A stretch of 64,000 nt of DNA from Arthrobacter sp. KBS0703 (lineage in GTDB: Bacteria; Actinomycetota; Actinomycetes; Actinomycetales; Micrococcaceae), in contig NZ_MVDG02000001.1 of assembly GCF_002008315.2 (NCBI RefSeq), positions 1,240,001 to 1,304,000 on the forward strand. Reading direction: 5' to 3'. The notes under the pieces are model-generated. The model was not told the DNA's origin. It saw only the letters and a list, made by a program, of their open reading frames with translations, and did not search any database. Every line of letters begins with the position of its first letter. Positions within the stretch are counted from its first letter, which is position 1. A program made the position numbers and the translations under genes. Shown here piece by piece: positions 36,995-45,697 of this stretch.

Positions 36995-37582
36995 GTGCAG
37001 GAGAACACAGGGGCGGGCTATCCGGGCGACGCTGAGGTGACGGATGATTTCGGCCTCGCCGGCGTGCCGGACGCTTTCCAGCGCCTGTGGACTCCGCACC
37101 GCATGGCCTACATCAAGGGCGGGCAGCACCAGTTCAAGAATCAGGACGACTGCCCTTTTTGCATCGCCCCCTCGCGCACGGATGAGGAGTCCCTCATCGT
37201 GTGCCGGGGCCGCACGAGCTATGTGGTGCTGAACCTCTTCCCGTACAACCCGGGGCACCTGCTGGTGTGCCCCTACCGGCACGTTCCGGATTACACGGAC
37301 CTGACGGTCGAGGAGACCGCCGAATTCTCCGAGCTGACCCAGACCGCCATGCGGGTGCTGCGGAAGGTGGCGAATCCGGGCGGCTTCAACCTCGGCATGA
37401 ACCAGGGAGTTGTGGGCGGCGCCGGGATCGCCGGGCACCTGCACCAGCATATTGTTCCGCGGTGGGGCGGGGACGGAAACTTCTTCCCCATCATCGCCCA
37501 GACCAAGGCGATCACGCAGACCCTCGACGAAGTCCGCCAGCAGGTTGCCGAGGCGTGGCCCGGGGAGACGCATGCTGAATAG
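36995..37582 (+). CDS. HIT family protein (Ap4A phosphorylase/hydrolase-like)
   Basis: A 195-residue histidine-triad protein with the active motif G-H-L-H-Q-H-I-V-P near residue 150. A C-P-F-C pair near residue 53 could bind zinc, as in other bacterial HIT proteins. LNLFPYNPGHLLVCPYRHV is the family core. It acts on dinucleoside polyphosphates or AMP conjugates. It overlaps pgsA by 11 bases. The mycobacterial equivalent, in the same place, is an Ap4A phosphorylase. Confidence 0.92.
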   Translation: MQENTGAGYPGDAEVTDDFGLAGVPDAFQRLWTPHRMAYIKGGQHQFKNQDDCPFCIAPSRTDEESLIVCRGRTSYVVLNLFPYNPGHLLVCPYRHVPDYTDLTVEETAEFSELTQTAMRVLRKVANPGGFNLGMNQGVVGGAGIAGHLHQHIVPRWGGDGNFFPIIAQTKAITQTLDEVRQQVAEAWPGETHAE

Positions 37583-38192
37583 GCATGCCCGCGGTTTCTT
37601 CACCGCGCTGTTCTCCCCGCTTGCCCGCTGGCTCCTCAGGATCGGCGTATCCCCGGACGCGATCACCATCGTCGGGACGGCCGGCGTGGTGGTGGGCGCC
37701 CTGGTCTTCTACCCGCTGGGCCAGCTCTGGTGGGGAACGCTCTTCATCACCGCCTTCATCTTTTCCGACGTCATTGACGGCATTATGGCGCGGCTGCAGA
37801 ACGGGGGAGGCCGCTGGGGCAATTTCCTGGACTCCACCCTGGACAGGATTGCCGACGGGGCGCTCTTCGCCGGCCTGGCCATCTGGTTTTTTACGGGCGG
37901 CGACAATGAAGCGATAGCGATTGCCGCCGTCGTCTGCCTTGTTCTTGGCATGGTGGTCTCCTATGTGCGGGCGAAGGCCGAATCGCTGGGCTTCCAGGCC
38001 AATGTGGGCATTGCCGAACGCGCCGAGCGGCTGGTGTCCGTCCTGGTGGTCACCGGCTTCACCGGCCTGGGGCTGCCGTCCATAGCGCTGTTCGTGACGC
38101 TCGTGTTGCTGGCTCTGGCCAGCCTCGTCACGGTGGTCCAGCGCGTGCTGGCGGTCCGTGACCAGTCGCTCGAGGACACCGAAAAAACCTGA
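37572..38192 (+). CDS. pgsA: CDP-alcohol phosphatidyltransferase (phosphatidylinositol phosphate synthase)
   Basis: A 206-residue membrane enzyme. The CDP-alcohol motif is complete: D-G-x2-A-R-x8-G-x3-D-x3-D in DGIMARLQNGGGRWGNFLDS and TLDRIAD. In actinobacteria the gene at this locus makes phosphatidylinositol phosphate from CDP-diacylglycerol and inositol phosphate. The mannosyl- and acyl-transferase genes that follow it in mycobacteria are absent here, so the exact alcohol is inferred from synteny. Confidence 0.9.
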   Translation: MLNRHARGFFTALFSPLARWLLRIGVSPDAITIVGTAGVVVGALVFYPLGQLWWGTLFITAFIFSDVIDGIMARLQNGGGRWGNFLDSTLDRIADGALFAGLAIWFFTGGDNEAIAIAAVVCLVLGMVVSYVRAKAESLGFQANVGIAERAERLVSVLVVTGFTGLGLPSIALFVTLVLLALASLVTVVQRVLAVRDQSLEDTEKT

Positions 38193-38330
38193 TTAAGCCC
38201 GGCTGCCGGGGTGGGACTAGTATTAGGACTGCCTGGTCAATGGACCGGTAATCCGGTGTGTGCAAATTACGGCATTTCCGTGCCGCCCGCACTCCCGGCG
38301 AAGGTCATCTATCTACCCATAGGGGTTTTT

Positions 38331-39257
38331 GTGTCTACACCTGATGTAAGCAGCGAAGCCGGCTCGTCCGCCAACAGCGTCACGGGCAGCAACCGCGTCA
38401 AGCGCGGCATGGCAGAGATGCTCAAGGGCGGCGTCATCATGGACGTCGTCAACGTCGAGCAGGCCCGCATCGCCGAAGACGCCGGTGCCGTTGCCGTGAT
38501 GGCGCTCGAGCGCGTTCCGGCCGACATCCGCGCCCAGGGTGGCGTGTCCCGCATGTCCGATCCGGACATGATCGACAAGATCATCGACGCCGTCTCCGTC
38601 CCGGTCATGGCCAAGGCCCGCATCGGCCACTTCGTCGAAGCCCAGGTCCTGCAGTCCCTCGGCGTGGACTACATCGACGAGTCCGAGGTCCTGACCCCGG
38701 CCGACTACGTCAACCACATCGACAAGTGGAACTTCAAGGTTCCCTTCGTCTGTGGCGCCACCAACCTCGGTGAGGCGCTGCGCCGCATCAACGAGGGCGC
38801 GGCCATGATCCGGTCCAAGGGCGAGGCCGGCACCGGCGACGTCTCCAACGCCACCGGCCACATGCGCCAGATCCGTTCCGAGATCGCCAAGCTTGCCGCC
38901 CTGCCCGAGGACGAGCTCTACGTCGCGGCCAAGGAACTGCAGGCCCCGTACGAACTGGTCAAGGAGGTTGCTGCCGCCGGCAAGCTTCCCGTGGTGCTGT
39001 TCACCGCCGGCGGCATCGCCACCCCGGCCGACGCCGCGATGATGATGCAGCTTGGCGCCGACGGCGTGTTCGTCGGCTCCGGCATCTTCAAGTCCGGCAA
39101 CCCCGCCCAGCGCGCCGCCGCCGTCGTGAAGGCCACCACCTTCTTCGATGACCCCGACGTCATCGCCAAGGCCTCCCGCGGCCTGGGCGAAGCCATGGTG
39201 GGCATCAACGTCGACGAGATTCCGCAGCCGCACCGCCTCGCCGAGCGCGGCTGGTAA
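38331..39257 (+). CDS. pdxS: Pyridoxal 5'-phosphate synthase subunit PdxS
   Basis: A 308-residue TIM-barrel lyase that builds PLP from ribose 5-phosphate, glyceraldehyde 3-phosphate and ammonia. Both catalytic lysine regions are present: [15 protein letters not shown] and [36 protein letters not shown] and [11 protein letters not shown] bind phosphate. The GTG start has AGGGG five bases upstream. Its glutaminase partner pdxT is not adjacent; five genes lie between them. Confidence 0.97.
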   Translation: MSTPDVSSEAGSSANSVTGSNRVKRGMAEMLKGGVIMDVVNVEQARIAEDAGAVAVMALERVPADIRAQGGVSRMSDPDMIDKIIDAVSVPVMAKARIGHFVEAQVLQSLGVDYIDESEVLTPADYVNHIDKWNFKVPFVCGATNLGEALRRINEGAAMIRSKGEAGTGDVSNATGHMRQIRSEIAKLAALPEDELYVAAKELQAPYELVKEVAAAGKLPVVLFTAGGIATPADAAMMMQLGADGVFVGSGIFKSGNPAQRAAAVVKATTFFDDPDVIAKASRGLGEAMVGINVDEIPQPHRLAERGW

Positions 39258-39273
39258 AGCTCCAAAGGCAGTA

Positions 39274-39315
39274 CGACGGCGGTGGGTCACCTTCAACGGT
39301 GAGCCGCCGCCGTCG
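39274..39315 (+). terminator. Imperfect hairpin after pdxS
   Basis: CGACGGCGGTGGGTCACC pairs imperfectly with GGTGAGCCGCCGCCGTCG around a short loop, 17 bases past the pdxS stop. There is no clear U-run. Confidence 0.5.
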
Positions 39316-39332
39316 CGCGTTAACCCCCAGTG

Positions 39333-39382
39333 GGTAGCAGCAGGTGTCGTTTTGAGCGCCCAAACCGACGCCTGCTGCTACC
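39333..39382. repeat. 50-base near-palindrome (REP-like or bidirectional terminator)
   Basis: GGTAGCAGCAGGTGTCG at 39333-39349 pairs with CGACGCCTGCTGCTACC at 39366-39382 with only one wobble. The 16-base middle (GTTT...AAAC) can extend the pairing. It sits between the converging pdxS and M3 peptidase genes. The length and regularity look more like a dispersed palindromic repeat than a simple terminator. Confidence 0.65.
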
Positions 39383-39403
39383 TGGTTGGGAGCCGGGCGG
39401 AAG

Positions 39404-41416
39404 CTACTCGAGGCCGCGGCGCTTCAGGAGCGGCTCCAGGGCGGCGTCGCGTCCGCGCAGCGTGCGGAAGGAGTCCAGCGGGTCCTTGCTGTTGCCCCGG
39501 GACAGCAGCTCAGTGCGGAATCGGTCCCCGTTGGCGCGGGTGAGTCCTCCGTTCTCGGTGAACCAGTCGACGGTTTCGGCGTCCAATACCTCGCTCCAGA
39601 TGTAAGAGTAGTAGCCGGCCGCGTAGCCGTCCCCGGCGAAGATGTGCTGGAAGTAGCCCGTGCGGTAGCGGGGCGGAATCAGACGGTGGGCCACCCCCGC
39701 CGCCGCCAGCGCCTTGGCCTCGAACTCGAGGGCGTCCTGCGGGACGCTGCCGGCGTCGAGCACGTGCCAGGCCAGGTCCAGCAGTGCGGCACCGAGGTAC
39801 TCCGTGGTGGCGAAGCCTTCGCCCCAGAGCCTGGACTCATTGAGCCGGTCCACCGTCTCCTGCGGGAGCAACTCGCCGGTGGCGTGATGGCGGGCGTAGT
39901 TGGCCAGGACCTCGGGCCACATGATCCACATTTCGTTCACCTGCGACGGGTACTCCACAAAGTCCCGGGGCACGGACGTGCCGGAGAACCGCGGATACGT
40001 GACGTCCGAGAATAGCCCGTGCAGGGCGTGGCCGAATTCGTGGAACGCGGTCCGCACCTCGTCCAGCGTCAGCAGCGTGGGTTCACCGGCCGGCGGCTTG
40101 GAAATGTTCAGGTTGTTGATGACCACCGGTTTGGTGCCCAACAAAGCTGACTGCTCCACGAGCGAGTTCATCCAGGCGCCGCCCCGTTTGGATTCCCGGG
40201 TGTAGTAGTCGCCCAGGAACAGCCCCAGCTCCGTGCCGTCCTGGTTGCGGACCTCCCAGACCCGGACGTCCGGGTGGTAGCCGGCGAGGTCGTCCCGTTC
40301 CTGGAAGGTGATGCCGTAGAGCGAGGTGGCCGCGAAAAACACGCCGTCCACCAGCACCCGGTCCAGTTCGAAGTACGGCCGGATCGCCTGTTCGTCCACC
40401 GCGTAGCGCTCCCGCCGGACTTTCGCGGAGTAGTAGGCCCAGTCCCAGGCCTCGAGCGGATGGCCGGCGCTTTCCGCCAGGGCGGCGGCCTCAGCGTCGG
40501 CATTCCGGACCGCGGCAGGCGCCAGCCGGTTCAGCATGGTCAGGACGGCCTCGAAGTCCGGCGCGGTCTGCCGGTCCACCACCAGTTCGGCATAGTTGGC
40601 AAAACCCAGCAGAGCGGCCTTCTCGGCGCGAAGCCGCACCATGGACTTCACCAGCTCGAGGACGTCTAGGCTGCCGCCGCTGCTGCCCCGCGCCACGGAT
40701 GCCTCGAAAAGCCGGCGCCGGACGCCCCGGTTTTCCAGTGCCGCGAGGGCGGGTTGGTTGCTCGGCTGGATCAGCGTGAGCAGGTACTTCCCGTCGTGGC
40801 CCGCCACGCGGGCGGCTTCCGCGGCACTGGCCACCTCGTCGGCGGGCAGGCCGGCCAGCTCCCCGGCATCATCCAGCAGGAGGGCCGCAGACTTCATGCC
40901 CTCCTTGACCCGCTGCCCGAACTCCGTGCCGAGCCGCGAGAGCTCGGCGTTGAGGGACTTGAGCTTCTCCTGGCCGGAATCGTCCAGCTGGATCCCGGAC
41001 TGGCGGAATTCCTTGAGGTATTCCTCCACGAGCCGGGCCGACTCGGCATCCAGGCCGTCGGTGCGGATGCCGGCGAACCGCTCGTAGAGTCCCCGGTTGA
41101 GGTAAACGGCGTCCTGATGGGCGGCAAAAAGCGGCGACAGCTCCGTCTCAAGGTCCCGGATGGCATCGGAGGCATCAGCGGAAACCAGCGTGAAGAAGGA
41201 CGCGGCGGCCCGTTCCAGCAGCCGGCCCGACCGCTCCATCGCCAGGGCAGTGTTCTCGAACGTCGCCCGTTCCGGGTTGTCCACGATCGCCGCGATCTCG
41301 GACAGGTGCTCGGCGAGGCCGGCGTCAACTGCCTCGGCGTAGTGGGCGTCATTGATGTCTGCAAACGGAGGCAGGCCGAACGGCAGTGTGCTCGGGCTCA
41401 GCAGCGGATTAGTCAT
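39404..41416 (-). CDS. M3 family metallopeptidase (peptidyl-dipeptidase Dcp/oligopeptidase A type)
   Basis: A 670-residue cytoplasmic zinc peptidase. The H-E-F-G-H zinc motif (AFHEFGHALHGLFSDV) lies near residue 458 with the third-ligand Glu downstream in PSQVNEMW. TSVPRDFVEYPSQ and YYSYIWSEVLDAE are typical of the M3A subfamily. It degrades short peptides. No signal peptide is seen. It is a single-gene unit facing pdxS. Confidence 0.93.
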   Translation of the reverse strand: MTNPLLSPSTLPFGLPPFADINDAHYAEAVDAGLAEHLSEIAAIVDNPERATFENTALAMERSGRLLERAAASFFTLVSADASDAIRDLETELSPLFAAHQDAVYLNRGLYERFAGIRTDGLDAESARLVEEYLKEFRQSGIQLDDSGQEKLKSLNAELSRLGTEFGQRVKEGMKSAALLLDDAGELAGLPADEVASAAEAARVAGHDGKYLLTLIQPSNQPALAALENRGVRRRLFEASVARGSSGGSLDVLELVKSMVRLRAEKAALLGFANYAELVVDRQTAPDFEAVLTMLNRLAPAAVRNADAEAAALAESAGHPLEAWDWAYYSAKVRRERYAVDEQAIRPYFELDRVLVDGVFFAATSLYGITFQERDDLAGYHPDVRVWEVRNQDGTELGLFLGDYYTRESKRGGAWMNSLVEQSALLGTKPVVINNLNISKPPAGEPTLLTLDEVRTAFHEFGHALHGLFSDVTYPRFSGTSVPRDFVEYPSQVNEMWIMWPEVLANYARHHATGELLPQETVDRLNESRLWGEGFATTEYLGAALLDLAWHVLDAGSVPQDALEFEAKALAAAGVAHRLIPPRYRTGYFQHIFAGDGYAAGYYSYIWSEVLDAETVDWFTENGGLTRANGDRFRTELLSRGNSKDPLDSFRTLRGRDAALEPLLKRRGLE

Positions 41417-41510
41417 GAAGCAACACTTTCATGCTGTGGTCCGGTTCACAATCATGTCCGGCGTGTCTGGCTGCGCGGTCCGGCGGCTGCGCCGCCTTAG
41501 GATGGCGGCA

Positions 41511-42784
41511 TGGGGATCATTCGCACCGGAACCGCCGGCCGTGCCTTCCGCACGGCCGCGGCGGCATCACTGATCGCATCACTGGCTTCCTGCGGGGTGA
41601 TCGCCGAACGGGACAAGCCCTGTCTCTTATACACATCTGCCTCGGCGGCAGCGACCCAGGCGTCCTCGGCGGCGGCTGCGCCATAAGAGACAGCCCCGAC
41701 TCCGACGCCGGCCCCCACTCCGACCCCGGGCGCCGGCCCGGCCTGCAAGGCGGTCAGATGCACGTCCGTGCTGGTCACCGGCGACATGCTGGTCCATGCC
41801 CAGCTGTGGGAGCAGGCGCGCGTGGACGCGCTGGCGGCGGGAATCAAGGGGCTTGATTTCGGCCCCTTGCTCGAGGGCCAGCGGCGTTACATCCAGGAGA
41901 GCGACCTCGCCATCTGCCACCAGGAGACGCCGGTGGCCGTTCCGCAGGGCCCCTTCTCTGCCTACCCGTCGTTCAACGTGCCGCCGCAGATCATTGCCGC
42001 CTCAAAGGCCGTGGGCTACAGGGCCTGCACCACCGCCAGCAACCACACCATCGACCAGGGCACCGAGGGGCTGGTCCGGACCCTGGATGTCCTGGACGCC
42101 TCCGGCCTGGAGCACACAGGCTCCTACCGGACCGAGGCCGAGTCCCAGGGCGTCCTCATCATGCAGACCGGAGCCGCGAAGATCGCCGTCATCGAAGCCG
42201 CGTACGGCCTCAACGGGCAGACACCGGAAGCGGCATGGCAGGTGGACCTGCTTGACGCCTCCGCCATGATCGCCAAGGCAAAGAAGGCCAGGAAACTCGG
42301 GGCCGACATTGTGCTGGGCGTTATGCACGCCGGCGACGAATACGCCAGTGTCCCGAATGCCCAGCAGCAGGAAGTAGCCCACGCGCTCGTGGACAGCGGC
42401 CAGTTCACCATGGTCTACGGCCACCACACGCACTCCGTGCTGCCCGTCGAAAAGTACAAGGGGACCTGGATTGTGTACGGCCTCGGCAACGGCGTGACGG
42501 AACTGTCGCCCACGTACGTGGTGAACAACGAGGGATTGCTAGTGCGGGCACAGTTCAGCCAGGACGCCGCCGGCAAGTGGACCGCATCGGATCTGGGCTG
42601 GGCGCCCTCGGTCATCGTGAACGCGCCCTACCGCTGGTGCTCGGTGGCGTCCGATGCGCCGCAGGGCGTATGCGCCAGCCCCGCCGCGGACGCAGCGACG
42701 CGGCAGCGGACCAGGGCCGTGGTCGAGTCGATGGGTGCGGCTGAAGCCGGCGCGCACGAGCTGCTGATCACCAAGGACCGCTGA
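41511..42784 (+). CDS. CapA family lipoprotein, interrupted by adapter sequence
   Basis: The C-terminal 330 residues form a CapA/poly-gamma-glutamate-synthesis type metallophosphatase domain: SVLVTGDMLVHAQLWE, ASNHTIDQGTEGLV, VMHAGDEYA and YGHHTHSVLPVE, with metal-binding Asp, His and Asn. Upstream, ATG 41511 opens a lipoprotein signal (ASLIASLASCG, lipobox Cys) in the matching position. Between them, two adapter halves (41620-41638 and 41683-41693) surround 44 bases that read ASAAATQASSAAAAP in the upstream frame, evidently part of the native linker. A Pro/Thr linker follows. In the organism the gene is probably intact. Confidence 0.8.
41620..41693. other. Split Nextera/Tn5 adapter (assembly artefact)
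   Basis: A complete 19-base mosaic end at 41620-41638 and an 11-base remnant ATAAGAGACAG at 41683-41693 flank 44 bases of probably genuine linker sequence. The reading frame of the lipoprotein ends at the TAA of the second half. Confidence 0.92.
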
Positions 42785-42826
42785 CCGGCTACTGTTCCCC
42801 GCTCACGGTTTCCGGCGCCGCCGCTC

Positions 42827-43567
42827 CTAGCGGGGCCGGCGGGCCGCGTGTTCCCGGGCCAGGACCGCGTAGCGGTCATCCGGCTCGCCCGGCGTAAAGC
42901 TCCCGTACTTGCGTTCGACGGCGGTCCGGATCAGGAAGTCTGCGATCGCCGGGTTCTTCGGCAGGAGGGAGCCGTGCAGGTAGCTGGCCACGATGTTGCG
43001 GTACCGGGCGCCCTCCTGGCCGTCGCTGCTGTTGTTGCCCGTGCCCTTGGCCACGGTGCCAAGCGGGGCCACGCCGGGGCCCAGGGTGGTCTGCCCGCTG
43101 TGGTTCTCATAGCCCAGCACGTCCCCGAACTCGGCCGTGGTGACTTTGACATTGCCGATCAGCCGTTCATCCGTCCCGTGCGTTTCCACGTCAAGGACGC
43201 CGATGCCGGGAATGACCGACCCGGAGCGTGTTTTGAAGAATCGCCCGAACAGCTGGTAGAGCCCGCAGATCAGCAGCATGGGGGTGCCGTCCTCCGCAAG
43301 GCCGCGGAGGGTTTCCGCGCGTGCCTGCAGGTCATCCTGGATGACCAGCTGCCCGCTGTCCTGCCCGCCGCCGCCGACGATGAGGTCCACTTCGTCCGGG
43401 AATTCGTCCCCCACGTTGTACTCCAGCAGCTCCGGGACGTAACCGTGCCATTTCAGCCGCTGCTGCAGCACAAGGGCGTTGCCCCAGTCGCCGTAGATGT
43501 TCATGTCCCGCGGATAAAGCTGCAGGACCCTGATGGTTCCCTTGCTGCCTGATGTTCCGGGGGTCAT
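42827..43567 (-). CDS. gatD: Lipid II isoglutaminyl synthase, glutaminase subunit GatD
   Basis: A 246-residue class I glutamine amidotransferase-like protein. Catalytic Cys101 lies in MLLICGLYQLFG and His198 in SYLHGSLLPKNP. VLQLYPRDMNIYGDWGN is the GatD-specific N-terminus. With MurT it amidates D-glutamate of lipid II to D-isoglutamine, needed for peptidoglycan crosslinking. ATG overlaps the murT stop (ATGA), so the two subunits are made together. Confidence 0.95.
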   Translation of the reverse strand: MTPGTSGSKGTIRVLQLYPRDMNIYGDWGNALVLQQRLKWHGYVPELLEYNVGDEFPDEVDLIVGGGGQDSGQLVIQDDLQARAETLRGLAEDGTPMLLICGLYQLFGRFFKTRSGSVIPGIGVLDVETHGTDERLIGNVKVTTAEFGDVLGYENHSGQTTLGPGVAPLGTVAKGTGNNSSDGQEGARYRNIVASYLHGSLLPKNPAIADFLIRTAVERKYGSFTPGEPDDRYAVLAREHAARRPR

Positions 43568-44856
43568 GAGACCACCTCCACTGTGGTGATTTTGGAGAGC
43601 TCACGTCGGATGGCGAGCATGGCGGTGTAGGTGCAGAAGACGCGCTTCGGTTTGTCCTTCGCCCCGGCAATGAACGCGGCCAGGGCCGGCGCAATGTCAG
43701 TGTTCACGGCGCCGATGGCCACCTCGTCGTACTGCAGCCGCAGCGCCATGTCGTAGGCGCGGGAGCCGGTCAGCTGGTCCACGCCGTCAACCCGCAGGGA
43801 TTCGAAGTCGACGTCCCACAACCACGACATGTCGCGACCGTCCGCGTAGTTGTCATTGATGGCGATCATGGTGGCGTAGCCGCCGGCCGCGAACGACTTG
43901 AGCCCCAGCCGGAACCCGCTCGGGTTCTTGACCAGCACAAGGTCCAGGGGGAGGCCGTCGACGACGAGGCTTTCGCCGCGGCCGAAGGCCGGCGCCACCT
44001 GGGACAGCGCCGTCAAAAGTGCGGCGTGGTCCGCGGCCGCCGCGCCGCTGCCGCAGATGCTGCGCGCCAGCGTCAGCGCCGCCGCTGCATTGAAAATGTT
44101 GTAGACGCCGCGGAGCTTCATCGCCGTGGTGACCGTGCCGCCGTCGTACTCAAAATCGGCGTTGTCCGGCCCCACCCGCCGCAGGACGACGTCGGCCGGC
44201 GGCTTTTGCCGTACCGGCGCCGGCGCGGGGCTGCCGGGACCGGCGCGCAGTTCGTCGTCGTTGGGAAACGTGCTCAGCAGCGAGTCGTCCAGGCCGAAGT
44301 AGCGGACATCCGGCCCGTCCAGCGTGCCGGCGATCCGGGCCACCCGGGGATCCTCACGGTTCAGGACCACGGTGCCGGTGGTCTTGGAGGCGATGTGCTG
44401 GAGCAGCTGGGCCGTCTTGTCGATCTCGCCGAAGCGGTCCAGCTGGTCACGGAGAACGTTGAGCAGCAGGCTGTAGCGCGGCGGAACCCGGTTGACGAAG
44501 TGCACGGCGTGGGCCTCGTCCAGTTCCAGCACAGCGATGTCGGCGTCGAGCCGTCCGCGCCAGTCCACGTCGCCGAGGAGGGCAGCGGCCACGCCCCTGG
44601 TGAAATTGCTTCCGGTGCGGTTGGTGAACACCTTCAGGCCCTGGCTTTCCAGCAGTTCCACCACCATCTTGGTGGTGGTGGTCTTGCCGTTGGTGCCGCT
44701 CACCACGGCTACACCGTGGGGGAGCGTGGACAGTGCCCGCTGCATGAAGCCGGGGTCGATTTTTTCGACCACAAGCCCTGGCAGGGCGGAGCCTCCGCCC
44801 CTGAGCCGGGAGACCCGGCGGACGAGCTTGCCGAGCGGAACGCTGAAGGAAAACAT
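43564..44856 (-). CDS. murT: Lipid II isoglutaminyl synthase, ligase subunit MurT
   Basis: A 430-residue Mur-ligase-like protein. The ATP loop is VVSGTNGKTTTTKMV; LDEAHAVHF and LNVLRDQLDRFGEID are middle-domain motifs, and the C-terminal DUF1727 domain includes IAINDNYADGRDMSWLWDVD. The Cys4 zinc ribbon known in S. aureus MurT is missing: the protein has only two cysteines, neither in that place. ATG 44856 gives the usual N-terminus MFSFSVPLGKLVRR. A TATATT box seven bases before it suggests a leaderless transcript. Confidence 0.93.
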   Translation of the reverse strand: MFSFSVPLGKLVRRVSRLRGGGSALPGLVVEKIDPGFMQRALSTLPHGVAVVSGTNGKTTTTKMVVELLESQGLKVFTNRTGSNFTRGVAAALLGDVDWRGRLDADIAVLELDEAHAVHFVNRVPPRYSLLLNVLRDQLDRFGEIDKTAQLLQHIASKTTGTVVLNREDPRVARIAGTLDGPDVRYFGLDDSLLSTFPNDDELRAGPGSPAPAPVRQKPPADVVLRRVGPDNADFEYDGGTVTTAMKLRGVYNIFNAAAALTLARSICGSGAAAADHAALLTALSQVAPAFGRGESLVVDGLPLDLVLVKNPSGFRLGLKSFAAGGYATMIAINDNYADGRDMSWLWDVDFESLRVDGVDQLTGSRAYDMALRLQYDEVAIGAVNTDIAPALAAFIAGAKDKPKRVFCTYTAMLAIRRELSKITTVEVVS

Positions 44857-44863
44857 GCTCTGT

Positions 44864-44869
44864 AATATA
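44864..44869 (-). promoter_or_regulatory. -10 element of a probably leaderless murT-gatD transcript
   Basis: TATATT on the minus strand ends seven bases before the murT ATG and no ribosome binding site is present. Confidence 0.55.
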
Positions 44870-44935
44870 TCCCAGTAGCGGCATGCCATCGGGCGGTCGG
44901 GCACCGGCGGGGACGCCGGACAGCGTCCGGGACAC

Positions 44936-44941
44936 TATGCT
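44936..44941 (+). promoter_or_regulatory. -10 element of a probably leaderless pdxT transcript
   Basis: TATGCT fits TANNNT and ends six bases before the ATG at 44948, which would place transcription start on the A of the start codon. There is no ribosome binding site. Confidence 0.5.
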
Positions 44942-44947
44942 GTTTGG

Positions 44948-45694
44948 ATGACCAATCCCCTTTCCACCGCGCTTCCGCGCCCGCGTTCAGGTACCCGTTC
45001 AGGTGCGCCCTCCGGCGCCGGCACAGGCCTGCGCATCGGTGTGCTCGCGCTTCAGGGCGACTTCCGCGAGCACCTCCGGGCCGTTGAAGCGGCCGGTGCG
45101 ACCGGCGTCGGGATCCGGCGCCCGGCCGAACTCGACAACCTGGACGGGATCATCATTCCCGGCGGTGAATCGACCACCATCGACAAGCTCGCGCGTGCCT
45201 TTGAACTGGCGGATCCGTTGCGGCAGCGCATTGCCGATGGTCTGCCCGTGTACGGCTCCTGCGCCGGGATGATCCTGCTCGCCCACGACATCGCCGACCC
45301 CGCCACGGATCTCGCCGGAAACCCGCAGCAGACCTTCGGCGGGCTGGACATCACCGTGCGCCGCAACGCGTTCGGCCGCCAGCGTGAGTCGTTCGAAACC
45401 GATCTCGACTTCAAGGGCCTGGATTTCAGCGCCACAGCCGCGGGCGTCGCCCCGGTCCACGCGGTGTTCATCCGCGGGCCCTGGGTGGAGCGCGTCGGCC
45501 CCGGCGTCGAGGTGCTCGCCCAGGTTGAACCGGCGGACCCCGCGCACGCGTCCCACGCAGCCCATCTGCAGGGGACGGCTAGAATTGTTGCAGTGCGTTC
45601 CGGCCACCTGCTGGCCACCTCGTTCCATCCGGAAGTGACGGGGGAGAAGCGCGTGCATGAACTTTTTATCCGAATGATCAGAGGAGAAGCGTAA
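44948..45694 (+). CDS. pdxT: Pyridoxal 5'-phosphate synthase glutaminase subunit PdxT
   Basis: A 248-residue class I glutaminase that feeds ammonia to PdxS. The core starts at [14 protein letters not shown]; the oxyanion loop is [10 protein letters not shown], the nucleophile is Cys105 in [12 protein letters not shown], and the His-Glu pair is in TSFHPEVTG. The first 28 residues are an unconserved Pro/Ser/Gly-rich extension. It starts a rightward run pdxT-yebC-ruvC-ruvA-ruvB. Confidence 0.95.
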   Translation: MTNPLSTALPRPRSGTRSGAPSGAGTGLRIGVLALQGDFREHLRAVEAAGATGVGIRRPAELDNLDGIIIPGGESTTIDKLARAFELADPLRQRIADGLPVYGSCAGMILLAHDIADPATDLAGNPQQTFGGLDITVRRNAFGRQRESFETDLDFKGLDFSATAAGVAPVHAVFIRGPWVERVGPGVEVLAQVEPADPAHASHAAHLQGTARIVAVRSGHLLATSFHPEVTGEKRVHELFIRMIRGEA

Positions 45695-45697
45695 AGC

